Assembly: GCA_009746045.1 (NCBI GenBank) | Contig: RPFO01001075.1 | Span: forward strand, 71,001-135,000 | DNA length: 64,000 nt | Direction: 5' to 3' | Source of the DNA: Mesostigma viride | Taxonomy: Eukaryota > Streptophyta > Mesostigmatophyceae > Mesostigmatales > Mesostigmataceae | Part shown: positions 1 through 11,540 of the stretch, in pieces | How positions within the stretch are numbered: position 1 is the stretch's first letter | Layout of the letters: every line of letters starts with the position of its first letter | Notes under the pieces: model-generated | Database searches by the model: none | What the model was told of the DNA's origin: nothing | What the model saw: the letters and a program-made list of their open reading frames with translations, nothing else | Position numbers and translations under genes: made by a program

Positions 1-285
1 CAAAAAGTGTAGGTTATACAACCGTTGCTTACTTCATGACCACTTGTGCACCTCGGCAAGGCTGCCGGCCTGCCACACGAATTTTGCAGAATCTGTGGTG
101 GATGACGAAACTGGCCGCATTGCAGTTGTTGTTGTTGCTGTTGTTGTTGCCCACGCCGCACATGTGCAGCAGCTTTGGAAACTACATTAACTACGTGAAG
201 GCGCACAACAACAGTTCGTCTGGAAGAATCTCTCTAGAGTCGACCGCGCGAGACTGCGAAATTGTCGCTTCTTTGACGGTTGATA

Positions 286-783
286 ATGGCAACCGTCTTT
301 GATCTGCCCCGAAGCGCTTTTTCGTGGAACCGTTTCGCTGCGTTCCTCGCAATTCTCCTACCAATTTTCATCACGTGCGCACGTGCCAATCACATTGTAA
401 ACACCGTCGGTGGCAGCGAGATTGATGACTACCCATACGCAGTCGACTGGGATGATGGCATGTGCGCTGTTGGCGTCAAGCAGAGCCCAATCGACATTGT
501 AACAGCCGCCGTCACATCGGAAAATGATGTGTTCAAGAAGCTGCAAACAGACTGGAGGCCCGACTCCCATGGCGAACTCAAGGTCACCAACCACAACGTG
601 GAATATGAGTTAAGCGAGGACGCCGCCGCGCGCTCGCCGTTCATTTCTAACACCGGAGAGACCTTCTACCTCAAGCAATTCCATGTTCACCACCCCAGCG
701 AGCACTCGGTGGATGGGGTGCTGTATCCCATGGAGGCGCATTTTGTTCATTTGAATGAGGCGAAGACCAAAGCAGCTGCCGTG
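286..783 (+). CDS. Alpha-carbonic anhydrase, first recognised exon
   Basis: Hydration of CO2 to bicarbonate, probably in a secreted, periplasmic or thylakoid-lumen compartment. The start is the ATG at 286. Residues 1-30 form a basic then hydrophobic leader (core FAAFLAILLPIFITCARA), read here as a signal peptide. The alpha-CA core follows: KQSPIDI near residue 65, then QFHVHHPSEH with the first two zinc-ligand histidines, and EAHFVH with the third histidine and its glutamate partner. The exon closes in phase 0 at GCC GTG before GTGAGT. Exon 2 at 10259 continues exactly where the family alignment needs it. An upstream short ORF (36-302) has no family support. The gene is broken downstream, so a working enzyme is doubtful. 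Family assignment is firm; compartment is inferred. Confidence 0.88.
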
Positions 784-1882
784 GTGAGTGCTTAATTAAT
801 ACGTTGATCACTAAATCAATTACGCGGGCAGTCTTAATTAATGTTGTGCATGTAGCAGGACTAGGCATTTGTCACGGACTGCTAATTTCCAGCTCACGAT
901 GAGGCGGAATCATGCGTACACACTTGAAATTTGCAGTGCGCGCCATGACGCTTTTCCGTATTGTTAAGTACTGTACAGGTACGGGAATTATATGTGGGGG
1001 GGTAAAATACGGGTATAATATGCGTGGGGCCGGGGGTTTAAAATACGCAGGCTTAATTGAAATACGCGGACTTAGGGCGCGCATCGATCCATGTGGAAAA
1101 CACTTGCTTTGATAGTAATTACAAAGTACTAGTTTCATGGTATAGATACATGGCTTGCATGCAGTCACCCATGGTTGGCTAAGCACATTTTAATAGTCTT
1201 GTCACATCATCAAAACATGGGCATGCTCAAGTAAACCAATGCATGGTGGCAGCTCACTGCCCAGATGCACTAGTCACATGAATGCAATATCTCCAACTAT
1301 ATGATCATGCATCAGCAAAACACTTCTTAATTCCCTGCACGATAAAAATGTAAAGAAACCATTGGCGGCCACTCTCAGCCCTCAGCTTCTGAGCGCTGTG
1401 ATCAATGCTGATGCGAAGAAAGGGTGCTGCACTCTCACATAACAAGAACGCCCAAAAAGAACGCAAAAGACTTCGAACGCTCGCATTGGAAAGCACTGAA
1501 AGCATATCACGTTCGCCACAAATCTATCTATACCTTGACATCGTAAATCCCCGCCTGCAGGCGGGCAACAACGGCCGTTCTTCTATGCTGAAAATGTCAG
1601 GCACGAACTGTGCACGCCTCAATAATTCCTTACCGAAAATGGCCGTAAATTTGAAACAAAGCACCCGTTCTGCTTAGAATCCGATGCTATGGATATTAAT
1701 GCCTCCCTCACGTTCAGAACCCCCCCCAGAACCACGCATTTACTGCCGCTATCATGAATTCTATTTCATTCCGCGTCACTGACCAAAAAATTCATAATAT
1801 CCCCCATGCCGATGGCATAAAAAGAAAGCAGAGATATTATGAACAAGCTAATCTCAGACTGCCACAATCCAACATCATTAGC

Positions 1883-2355
1883 AGTTAGTCTCCATGCTTT
1901 GCTGTAGACTAAGTCTCAAAGGCATTGTGAATACAACGTATGAATAAGCCTTGTAAACCTACGTTGGTATGTGAATATAAATACCACGTGGGCTATGCAG
2001 ATAGGAATGCTAGTCGAGTCGCATACGTTTCCCTAGATAGGTACTTTGGGTACTGAGGTACGTGACAGATGTCAGTACCCAGTATACGTAGTGTCCTGTC
2101 ATTGGACGGTACTAGAGTATCCTAGATAGGGACCGTACTGCAGCGTGCATTGATCTGTGATCGCACGATGCAGTGACTAGACTGCTACCTGTCATCGTGT
2201 GGCCTCGGGCCAACGGTCTGCACCCAACGGTCACTGGCGGCGCAGCCGGTGAGAGGAACGTTGATAAAGGGTAAACCTATTTTCTAATGAACCAAGCAAT
2301 TCATTGCTCACAGCCTTCAGTGTTCTCAAGCAATATATCCCACCGCATTCTAACT
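1883..2355 (+). repeat. Copia-A 5' LTR
   Basis: Direct repeat of 9024-9496 with one mismatch near the end (GCATTC versus GCAATC). It contains a TATA box, TATAAATA at 1976-1983, directly followed by the palindrome CCACGTGG, and a GTAC-rich stretch around 2041-2130. These probably form the element's promoter. The interior begins at 2356. Confidence 0.93.
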
Positions 2356-2373
2356 TGAATTTTATTTGCTACC

Positions 2374-5154
2374 ATGGCTATCACGAACAAGAATGTCGCT
2401 AAGAAGCTTACCTACAACGAGGATGATGATGGGCAGGATCGGCGGATGCCCAGAGACAACAACAAGAAGCCGGCTGGCGATGCGGCCATTTCCAAGAAAA
2501 AGAAAAAGAACAAAAAGACTCACAATGGTTGCCAGGACGAGGGGACGGCGGCTGCAAAGCCGACCGACCTACCCCCCTCCCCTGAGGCCGGAGGCCGAGA
2601 CGGCTCCCCCCGGGGGACCGGCTTACCCTCGACTCCGGCGGCTGCCCCAGCCGCAACCACGGCTGGCGCGGCCATGGCTGCGGAGACCTCGGTGGTAAAC
2701 CCCACTGAGGCTCCACAGTCCGGCCCCACGTTGCCATCTCTTCGGGAGCGTATGCCCCGTCAGACGGCCTCGGTGGCACCGGACGGGACGATTACCTTTC
2801 GTCCCGCCACATCAAACCTTAATGTCCCTTTCGCCCAGGGACACAACCACATTGAGCTAACGTTTGGGCGACCCTCGTCCCTTCTTCGCAAGAAGAAGGA
2901 CATGGAGAGTATTAAACTCGCACGGGTGGTGCGAAAACCTGTGGAACCCATCGCCGGACAACCAATGTCCGACGATGAGGTATCCGACACTGCCAGTCTC
3001 CCCGATGGGGAGACTGAGATCAATCTTACCCCAGCGCTCCTGGCGGTCGAGCAGGCCGCGCTGGTGGCAAATGAAGAACGCCGAGCGAGGCAGCGGACCG
3101 AGAGGTCCGCCGAGAGGCGGCTTTTCGGCTCGCCGCTAAGCGGCAAGAATATGAAGAGGAGCCGCCCGTCGCCTGGCTACCCACCAGGCGATGGCGGACG
3201 CGTACCGCGAGGCCACCAGCGGTTACGTGACCTCTCAAAAATGCTGACTATCCCATGCACTATGCGGACAGTCAAGACCTGGCCGAGCTTGCTCGGTCAG
3301 CACACTTTAAAACCATGTCCTCCAACCCAAGCCAGGGTCACGGAGGCCATCTTGGCCAAACATGGGGTGGTAGCTGAAGAAGCCCCCCCGCTGGAAACCA
3401 CCAGCAAGAAACCCTCTCCCCCCAACCCTGCAGTACAAGGAGGGACTGCTGGCCCTGGGCCGAGGAAGGGCAAAGAGGCGGACTGTCCAGTCCGGCCTGC
3501 TATGATCATGGGAGACCACTCCCTGACATACCCGAGGATGAGGCTGCCTTTCAGGCAGCCCTCCGGGAGCATGAGGTACGCAAGGAGATGAAGCGTCTCA
3601 TGCGGGAGGAGGCCAGGAGGAGAGAGGCGGCAGACACCCCTGCCCGCCCCTCCACCGATGGGGCTGGACCCAGTGGGGTTACCCGGACACCCCCGGGCTC
3701 CCCCGGGCCACCACCCCCCCTCCCCCTCCCCCACCACCCCAGGTTCGCCCTGTGGGTTGGGGCCCCCTCCCAACCAGGGGGGTGGCCAGGACCCCAGGAG
3801 GCCCTGGGGGGAGGTGCAGAGGTGCCACAGGCACCCAACAGGCCTGCTGAGGCCCCCCCAAGGAGCGGGGATGTCCTGGAACAGCTCGCCATTCTCCAGG
3901 CCAGCTGGCCTCGTTGCAAGATCAGCAGTTAACAGCTAACCAGCTGCAAACTGTCGAGGGCCTGCGCGCCCTGATGTCGCGGTATGAGCGGGGGACCATC
4001 AACCTGGACCCCACCCGCCTGCAACAAGCAACCGACGGCTTCTTGAGGGCCAACCCCCCTCTCACAGGTGTGTTTAACCCTCATAAAAAGGAATCCAAAA
4101 TCAATATTGCTGGCTTGCCTGAGGGTCACACTGTTGAACAAGCTAAGCAATTTGTTTTGCTTTGGAGTATGGGATGGAAGGTCTTAACCTTAGACATCAG
4201 TTTAAGGCTCTCAGGGCCTCCTCCACATTCCATCAATCATCTCCTGCAATCAGAGCATTGATTCAAACCTATCAGGAACGTACCCTGACACCTGAAGCAG
4301 CCATTGAACAGTGGCCTACCTTTATCACTGATCTGAAACAGCTAGTGCTTACCAATAACCACATGGAAGCAGTAGAACGTTTCAACTGGCTTGCTGCATA
4401 TAAGGTGAACAAGAATAACCTCTCTGGGGATGCAAAAACATACAGGGTAATGATTGAGAAAGACCTTGAGCTTCTCAAGCTCCAACCAAGGTATCTCATC
4501 CACACCTGGCTAACAAAAGCTAATTTGCAACCTTCTGTCCTGGCTACCCTGCTTACAGGCCTCAAGTCCCTCTGGGACAACTTCAGAGCTGCCATGCTCT
4601 ATATCGAGGAGGCAGTGGACCCCCTGGGTACTGGCAACCCAGGCCCAGGACCCCAAGGTCCAGGGTGTCCAAGGCCACAAACGCAAGGGGCAGGCCAGCC
4701 AGGGGGGGCACCCAAGACCCACAAGTCCTCCCACCAAGGGGGCAGTGGCTCTCAGGGGCGTGGCAACACGTGGCACCGTGTGCCCCTGCATGGCAACCCC
4801 AACAACAACAACAACAACAATAACAACAACAGGTCCCAGCAGGGCAACAATAACAACAGGTCCCAACAGGGCCAAAACAACAACAACAACAGGTCCCAGC
4901 AGGGCCAGAACCGGTCCCAGCAGGGAAAAACAACAACAACAACAACAACAACCAACAGCCTGGCAACCCTGGTCCATAAGGTGCCTGAGGTGCTTCCAGA
5001 GGGGCACGGACAACTGCCCCAACAACGACTCCCTGGCCAACGTGGATCTCTGCCCGGGCTGCTGGCACGCACGTCATCCCCTGGGGCCTCCAGGCAGCCG
5101 TTGCAACAGGCCTCGCTACCAAATCAATGTGAGTTCTCTCACCTTGTACTCTGA
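2374..5154 (+). pseudogene. Copia-A gag region, frameshifted
   Basis: Nucleocapsid/capsid region of Copia-A. The ATG at 2374 lies in a good context (TACCATGG). The first 260 codons are lysine-rich then Pro/Ala-rich with an acidic patch. Gag-like sequence then continues in other frames: about 3530-3932, 3914-4165, and 4162 onward, where a helical capsid-like segment is seen (EYGMEGLNLRHQFKAL onward). A CAA/AAC-rich tract at 4800-4970 gives poly-Asn and RSQQG repeats before a Cys-rich knuckle (CLRCF...CPGC) in the next frame. No classical CCHC is seen. The frame changes are mixed in direction, so they are more likely indels than one programmed shift. Confidence 0.7.
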
Positions 5155-6481
5155 GGATGATGATCTCATTACCATTGGGGATGGCAACCAGGGCATAATT
5201 GATTTTGAGGCAGCAACCTTACTGTCCTCCCAACACCCTGTTCTGGAACCTTACATAAAAGCACTAACCCCTACTGTTGACAACTCCATAGATATCAAGG
5301 AGCTTGCTCATCAGCTGCACCTAGCCATGGGTCATGAAACAGTGGCTGAGGAACTGGCCAGACGGCTGGGGGGTAGTAGCATGGGAAAACAACTCAGGAA
5401 TGCAGTAAAACTGGCTAGACAACACTGTCAAGAATGTCAGTTCAATAGCCCCAAACCTCAAAAATGGCATACTGCAACTCCTTCCACCAATAGGGGCATG
5501 ATAGTGGGGGATGTGATGCACATCAACAAAGATGTCCAACCCTACCTGATCCTAAAAGACTCATGGTCCAGGTTCACAGTAATGGAACCCCTACCTGGCA
5601 TGTCTGCAGGGCAGCTACGTGTTGCACTCATGATTGCTTTACCCAGATTCTACCCAGTTGACAGAATTTTGCTTGATCAACAATTTTCTTGTCTGACTGA
5701 CCTGGAAGGGTGTGAAGCAATAGAGATTGCTGGGCTGGAAGATCATGAGGGTCAGGGGGTCATTGAAAGAACCATCAGATCTGTCAAAACCCTACTAGCC
5801 AAAAATCCTTCCAAGGATGCTACTTCAGGGGTCTATTGTGACAGGGCACTCTGGTGTCATGAAATGTGCACAACCCTAAACATGAGACCTGTCTTGCATG
5901 CCACGTGGGGTGAAGTAATCCCAGCAGGCCTGCAGGCAGGTGTATATCCCCCAGAGGTGATAGCACTGTACAACACTGCACGTGCACAAACCTCAGCAAA
6001 ACTGGCAGAAAAAGATAAAACCCATTCCAGGCCAGTATTCCAAAAAGGTGATCAAGTTCTCTATTACAAGGAAAACAGCTTTGGTAAGGTTGGAACTTGG
6101 CTAGGTCCAGTTACCATCCGTGGATTTACCAAAAACAGCAAGACCGTGGAGGTCAAGCACAATATCAATGGGAAGCGTCACAGGGTGAGCTGTCATAGAA
6201 TTAAGAAGTATTATTCTCCCATGGCAGACGTGCCTGGGGAAGAGTCTTTAAGCATGGACTCACTACTTCTATCTGGCAACTCCAGCATGCCCAGCAGTAG
6301 CTCTGAGCCACCAATTACTGCTGTTGACAGCACCACAGCACCCTCTGTGAACCCTTCCACCCTCAGTGAAGCCAGGCCCACTTCACAACCTGGGGATTGC
6401 TTAACCAGGCACGAGGTAGCTGGGTTGGAAGCATTAGCTCAGCCCCAAGGCACGAACCTGTCTGCCAACCTCCCGCTCTGA
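4961..6481 (+). pseudogene. Copia-A integrase
   Basis: Inserts the element's DNA copy into the genome. The order is a Cys-rich knuckle near 4980-5075, an HHCC zinc module (LHLAMGH ... HCQECQ), and a catalytic core with aspartates in GDVMHIN and LLDQQF and glutamate in GVIERTIRS. A C-terminal segment follows with KGDQVLYYKEN and GTWLGPVTIRG, resembling the GPY/F module typical of gypsy and retroviral integrases. No protease motif lies between gag and this domain. The frame ends at CTC TGA (6476-6481) and the next domain opens in the +1 frame. The catalytic triad is present, so the domain itself looks intact. Confidence 0.82.
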
Positions 6482-7925
6482 GGTCAAATTGGCAGTCGCC
6501 TTGCAAGCATTACACAGGTCACATAAGCAACAAGCTGCTGTGGCCGCAGGGTTGGCAAAAGTCTCAGCTGTGTGCACTAGTCAGGACCCCTGGACCCTGG
6601 CAATAGACACTCAGGCACAGGTCAGTGTGATCAGTGCACAAGCCATCCCTGGTCTTGAGATTGCACCTTCATTTTGGGCACGGGTGCAGGATTTCTCAGG
6701 CCAAAGCTCACTGGATGTAGTGGGACAAGTGATGCTCCCTATACTTGGTATTCAGACACCCTTCCAGGTGGTGGAGGGGTACTCTGGTAACACCTTGTTG
6801 GGGGAACCTTTTGTATCCTATCCTGGGGTGCTTATCTCAGCTAATGAGCTCAGTGTCACAGGGGTGGGTGCAGTTCCTCTGGACCACTTTAAAATCCCTC
6901 TCTCCAGTATTGTCCCTGGTATGGATGCTGTCATCAAGGCAGTCAACACTCAGTATGCACCAGGGGAGATCCCTGATCTGGACAAGTTAGTGCACAGCCA
7001 GTTCCTCCATCCCTCAGCCTTTGGGCTGGGTAAGTGGGACATAGCCATGCACTCACCCCACCAAATCTCCCACGTCATACAAGAATGCAAAACACAAAAA
7101 GGGTTTACCAAGTGGCTGATGGCCATTGTCCACCAAGCCAGGCAGGAATGGGTCCTGCCCAACCCCAAAAACCCTCAATACAAACCGCCTGTCACCCCTT
7201 CATGGGACGTGCCAGAGGGAGCCAAAAAGCTCAGATTAAAATTTGTTCTCAAACAAAAACCACAAAAAGTGGGCTCCCCAATCTTCCATGCCAGACCATG
7301 TGTCACAGAATTAAAGGGGACATCCACACTGCCAAAAGGGGAAACATACACACCTGGGCTGCAACAAACCTCACTCAGGATCATGCTCTCCCTATTCCTC
7401 CACAACCTCAATGCAGGCCAAGACTATGTCTGCAAAGCCACTGATATTAAAAGGGCCTTCCTCAGGGGGGACCCAGAAAAGGCTGAATCTGTGTGGAAAG
7501 GGAAGGTGTACGTGGTAGACACCCCAGCTGTGTGGAAACCTTATATTGATGAGCCCCACCTTATCATCAACATTGGGGTGGAAGGGCTTGTCAGTGCCCC
7601 AAAAATTTTCAGAGACTCAGCAGAGGAAGTATTCAAAAAGCTCAAGGCCACGTATGATGACCTGGACCCATGCTTTTTTGTTGTACCCACCCCCTCTGGA
7701 CTGCTGTTCTTTGTGTGGCATGGAGATGACCAACTCATTTGTGGGCCTAGAGCTGAGGTGGAAACCTTTATTCAGCAGGTCCAGGAATCATATGAGATTG
7801 GCAAACAGGTGGAATTGAGCACAACCCCCATCCAGTTCTGTGGCATCATGTTGCAGCTGCACAGGCAGCCAGATCAATGGGTCTGCTCTCTCTCTCCTCC
7901 TGCAGAATATATCAAGATTGTCTAG
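6480..7925 (+). pseudogene. Copia-A protease-like and reverse transcriptase domains
   Basis: The first part is retropepsin-like: LAIDTQAQVSVIS in place of the usual D-T/S-G-A, then TPFQVVEGYSGNTLLGEPFV, matching the flap and the ILG.DFL region. The copia-type reverse transcriptase follows: ARPCVTELKGT, DIKRAFLRGD with the first catalytic Asp near 7447, GVEGLVSAPKIFRDS for YGLkqapraW, and HGDD at 7719-7730 where YVDD is usual. The reading frame breaks at 7925 before the thumb. Family assignment rests on the copia-type motif order; the motif C substitution also occurs in Copia-B. Confidence 0.82.
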
Positions 7926-8649
7926 ATCTGCTGCATCACACCTGCCTCCCCTTACACATGTGTGCCACTGTTCAGGGCAAACTGGGGTGGTGGTCAGCCA
8001 TCTGTGGGGCTCCCTTAGCTGTCATCAGCAGGGTCACCCATGATGTTCTAGTCAAATCAAATGCAGTCACATCAGGAAGTTGATCCATGACTGTCCCCCC
8101 CTCATCCTCCATGGCCTGAATCTGATGGAAGACATCCACATCCAATGTGTCATGGACAGCTCCATGGAGAGCAGAACAATCAATCAGATGGGGGCACGGG
8201 AATCAGGGCTGTTTTTTCTCACCAACAGGTCAGATTACATGTCCCTCACTTCCTGGTACAGCAGGCTACACCGCAGAAAACCTGGCAGCAGCAACTCAGC
8301 TGAATGTCGTGCTGTGGTGTCTGCTGCATTGCATGCTCGTTCCCTGCAGCACATGCTCACCTGGCTACAAACCCAGGCAGGCAGCACATGCAATGTCATC
8401 TCACATCTCTATACTGACAGCCAATCTGTGATCAGTTTTCTAACCAAGAAATCTGTTTCTGCTGCTGTCCACACTGACTTGGATTGGGTGATCCTCAAAC
8501 AGGAGGCCACCTATTTTTCCAGCTGGACTCATGTGGATGATGAGGACAACCCAGCAGACGCTCTCACGAAGCTGCGGGATGCTGCTGGCCAACAGTACCA
8601 GCTCCTCTTTCAGAACATGAACCCCTATGATATCAGAGTCAGTGTTTGA
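7926..8649 (+). pseudogene. Copia-A reverse transcriptase tail and RNase H
   Basis: RNase H removes the RNA strand during element copying. The connection segment (GKLGWWSAICGAPLAVISRV) lies in a second frame up to 8083. The RNase H proper follows in a third frame: an acidic start (MDSSMES), SAECRAV with the catalytic Glu, LYTDSQSV with Asp, and DNPADALTKL, the copia-type last Asp with the ADxLTK signature. The stop is at 8649. The two frame changes here are not at recognisable slippery sites. Confidence 0.8.
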
Positions 8650-9023
8650 ATAAATGACTGGCCATAGCACAGTACACAACCACCACACCCCCTTACCACA
8701 GCGATAGCTGCTGGGCGCCATAAAATTCAACACATTCGTTGTGGGGTGTGAGTGCTGGCTAGGTCAGATTTGTATCCATTTGCAGCTTGAGGACACAAGC
8801 TTTGTATCCATTTACTTAATGTGTGCTTCAGTAACTGGCCAAACCAGCCAGCTGTGTACACCTTATTTAATGTGCAATATAACACCTGGCCAGAACAGCC
8901 AGCTGTAACCAACCTGGCTCAACCAGCCATGTCTCTTTTGTACCCCTAATCAACTTAAAAACAATAACAATAATGTTGGGGGTGCAGACCTGCATTAAGA
9001 AATAAATAATAAAACAATACTGG
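8650..9023 (+). other. Copia-A 3' untranslated region
   Basis: No ORF is seen. There are loosely repeated AACTGGCCAAACCAGCCAGCTG-like stretches at about 8830-8930 with AACCAGCCAGCTGT cores. An A-rich run follows at 8950-9020. Confidence 0.6.
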
Positions 9024-9496
9024 AGTTAGTCTCCATGCTTTGCTGTAGACTAAGTCTCAAAGGCATTGTGAATACAACGTATGAATAAGCCTTGTAAACC
9101 TACGTTGGTATGTGAATATAAATACCACGTGGGCTATGCAGATAGGAATGCTAGTCGAGTCGCATACGTTTCCCTAGATAGGTACTTTGGGTACTGAGGT
9201 ACGTGACAGATGTCAGTACCCAGTATACGTAGTGTCCTGTCATTGGACGGTACTAGAGTATCCTAGATAGGGACCGTACTGCAGCGTGCATTGATCTGTG
9301 ATCGCACGATGCAGTGACTAGACTGCTACCTGTCATCGTGTGGCCTCGGGCCAACGGTCTGCACCCAACGGTCACTGGCGGCGCAGCCGGTGAGAGGAAC
9401 GTTGATAAAGGGTAAACCTATTTTCTAATGAACCAAGCAATTCATTGCTCACAGCCTTCAGTGTTCTCAAGCAATATATCCCACCGCAATCTAACT
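9024..9496 (+). repeat. Copia-A 3' LTR
   Basis: Second copy of the 473-bp repeat, followed by TTAGC. No clean polypurine tract abuts it; the bases before it read ATACTGG. The G-rich GTTGGGGGTG at about 8974 lies some 50 bp upstream. Confidence 0.93.
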
Positions 9497-10258
9497 TTAG
9501 CTCATCGTCTTCGACATTCGAGCATTTGGTTTGCATTTCTCTCGCCCTATGTTGCTAATTTTGCCATGGCTGGACTCTCGCAAGTACAGTGGCCCGCGCA
9601 CCTTGCACCTACAAACCTAACTAAGTTCAAGCCAACTTTTATTTCCTAGCCCTAGGCACAAGGCAAACATTTTTCCCGCGGGCGGGGAAGTAACGCAATT
9701 TGTAGCAAAATGCGCGAAAAACTACCTCATTCTCCGTGGGACCACCCTGTACTTAACAACACGGATTCTTGTCGGCTGCAGCACAGCTACTCATGATGCG
9801 TCATGCTGACCAGCAGGCGTCCAAATTAGAGTTTCGGATGGATAATTGACATGCACAAGCATAGAGTGTGTGTGACTCATGTTGCACAACACGGTAAACG
9901 TTGGGATATGGGCCAGGAAGGGATGGCGACTGGGGGTACTGTTCGTTTGTAGATGTGATGCAGGAATATTTACAAGCTGTGTGGCATGCACCCGTCCATC
10001 CAGCTCATGGCCTGCAAGCTTTAATTTCATAGCACAACCTCTCCTATGTATTGCATCTCCCAGCAGCTGCATAGTCCGCCTGGCAGTCCATGTCACAGCC
10101 TGCTGCGTGCAGGTATCCTGGATGGCCGTCTTACGCCAACAACTCAAGCAGCTGCGTCTGATCCAAAATCTGATGCAAATCACATTTCTTTGAATCTAAT
10201 GCAACTACTATATGTAATGCTCTTCCCTGTTCCCTCCACAAACTGCCTGTGGCCGCAG

Positions 10259-10480
10259 GGCGTCATGTTCCACTACTCGTCCACCGTCGACAACTTGTTC
10301 CTGCAGCCGCTGCTGGACCTGGCCTTCACGCTGGCCAACCGGACTGACTGCTCCCCCCAGGTGGCCACGTGCTCCATGCCGCTGGAGGCCACGCCCTCCC
10401 TGTACCACCCCGACTTTGCCCGCATGGTCGCGGAAAACGGCAGCTACTACGCCTACGACGGCAGCCTGACCACCCCCCTT
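10259..10480 (+). CDS. Alpha-carbonic anhydrase, second exon, truncated
   Basis: The acceptor GGCCGCAG precedes GGC GTC ATG TTC, which continues exon 1 in phase 0 as ...AAAV-GVMFHYSS. The segment DNLFLQPLLDLAF and the hallmark SYYAYDGSLTTP (usually YxYxGSLTTPPC) identify the C-terminal half of the alpha-CA fold, including the SLTTP segment with the substrate-pocket threonine. Immediately after SLTTP the reading frame runs into minus-strand LINE reverse-transcriptase sequence. The expected last strand (PPC..V.W) is not found anywhere to the right in this window. The junction lies in the middle of LINE coding sequence, not at a LINE end, so it looks like a deletion or rearrangement rather than a simple insertion. 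The locus is probably a disrupted allele or pseudogene. Confidence 0.8.
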
Positions 10481-10489
10481 GCTCTGATG

Positions 10490-11540
10490 CGGGTGTTGAT
10501 GTCGTCGGCCGTGGAGGGAAGCCAGCTGCCAAGGAGCTTGAAGCGAGTCGCCGGGGGGACGGGGCTGCCGTCCAGCAAGAGGAGGGTGGGTGGCTGGGTG
10601 CATGGGGCTATCCCATGCAGCAGCTAGGGAAGCCGATGGCCATGACCTCCGTTTTAATTCTTGCTGATCATAAGCCCCACCGCCCGCGCTTCCAGTGCCT
10701 AAGCTGTCTAGCCAGAGTTGGGCTGACTCCGGAGTTTCCACGACCGTCGTGTCATCAGCGTAGATCAGATCGCTCAGTCGGTAGGGTGCCGGGTCAACCC
10801 CGCCGTAGCTGGCGTACTCCGTGACCTCGATCCCCGGCGGCCGGCGCCCCTCCACCCGGGTGAAGCGCTACTAAGCGGGCTTGTGCAGGCCATGCACATA
10901 TTAATATAGTCCACCATAATGATGAATAGATATGGGGAGAGCATACAGCCCAGCCACACCCCGGTGGGCCGCAGGGGGAACGCCGGAGTGACGCCGTCGG
11001 CGGCCGGTACGGACCTGGGCTTGGGACCCTTCATAGAAAGTTCTGGCGGATGATCGATCTCAACGATGTACGATGGGACACGGAACAGGTGAAGGACCAC
11101 CCACCGGGCGTCCCATATAACCGTATCGAATGCCTTGTCTCCTCGGTATCGAATGCCTTGGTGTAATCCACGAAGATCAATAGCGATGCATGGCAAGAGG
11201 CCGGGGGCCAGGCGGCCCACTAGTTCCTCGATCAGGCGGCGCGCGGTAATAATGGTGACCATAACACAATTGCGACCAACACGGAAGCCGATCTTGGACT
11301 CACCTAGGTGGGGATCGAGGCTGGCGCGCATGCGGTTCAGCATGCAGGAGACGCATGAAGACTTTCAGCACGCAGCTTTGGAGGCATACGCCGCGGTAGT
11401 TGCCGGTATCCGCGGCGGACCCCTTGCCCTTGTAGAGCATGACCCGGACAGCTGTCTTCCAATACGTCGGCGGGGGGAGGCCATCTCGTAGAATCCGGTT
11501 GCAAACACCCCGGAGGAAAGGCTCAAGCTCAGGCATAGAT
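10490..11540 (-). pseudogene. LINE ORF2 (reverse transcriptase) fragment next to carbonic anhydrase
   Basis: Non-LTR reverse transcriptase, read on the minus strand from 11540 down to about 10490. Visible motifs: LPPPTYWKTAVRVMLYKGKG, then GESKIGFRVGRN, KAFDTVIWDARW, MLSPYLFIIMVDY and YADDTT. It is broken by several frameshifts and one internal tandem error (CTCCTCGGTATCGAATGCCTTG repeat near 11135-11160). The same family is better preserved at 31181-32692. The left edge ends in mid-domain (DDINTRI) against carbonic anhydrase exon 2, so its 3' end was lost together with the host gene's 3' end. Confidence 0.82.

Larger units (their letters stand above)
1883..9496 (+). mobile_element. Copia-A: complete Ty1/copia-like LTR retrotransposon
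   Basis: Two 473-bp LTRs flank a 6.7-kb interior with gag, integrase, protease-like, reverse transcriptase and RNase H regions in that order. The whole is bracketed by the 5-bp target duplication TTAGC (1878-1882 and 9497-9501). The LTR termini read AGTTAG...CTAACT, not the usual TG...CA. The LTRs differ at one base, which indicates a very recent insertion, yet the coding region switches frame about seven times. It lies in the sense orientation within the carbonic anhydrase intron. Confidence 0.93.
784..10258 (+). other. Carbonic anhydrase intron 1, enlarged by Copia-A
   Basis: The donor is GTGAGT at 784 and the acceptor CCGCAG ends at 10258. About 1.9 kb is original intron (784-1882 and 9497-10258); the rest is Copia-A. 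No coding or RNA gene is visible in 796-1877. That stretch has AT-rich runs and a few loose AAATACGCG-like motifs near 1005-1070. The flank 9502-10258 likewise shows no recognisable gene. Confidence 0.75.

Noticed and set aside
36-302. Leucine-rich ORF upstream of the carbonic anhydrase
   Set aside because: Has a signal-like Leu run, but it lies in another frame from the CA exon, lacks a splice signal joining it, and matches no family; the ATG at 286 gives a complete leader by itself.
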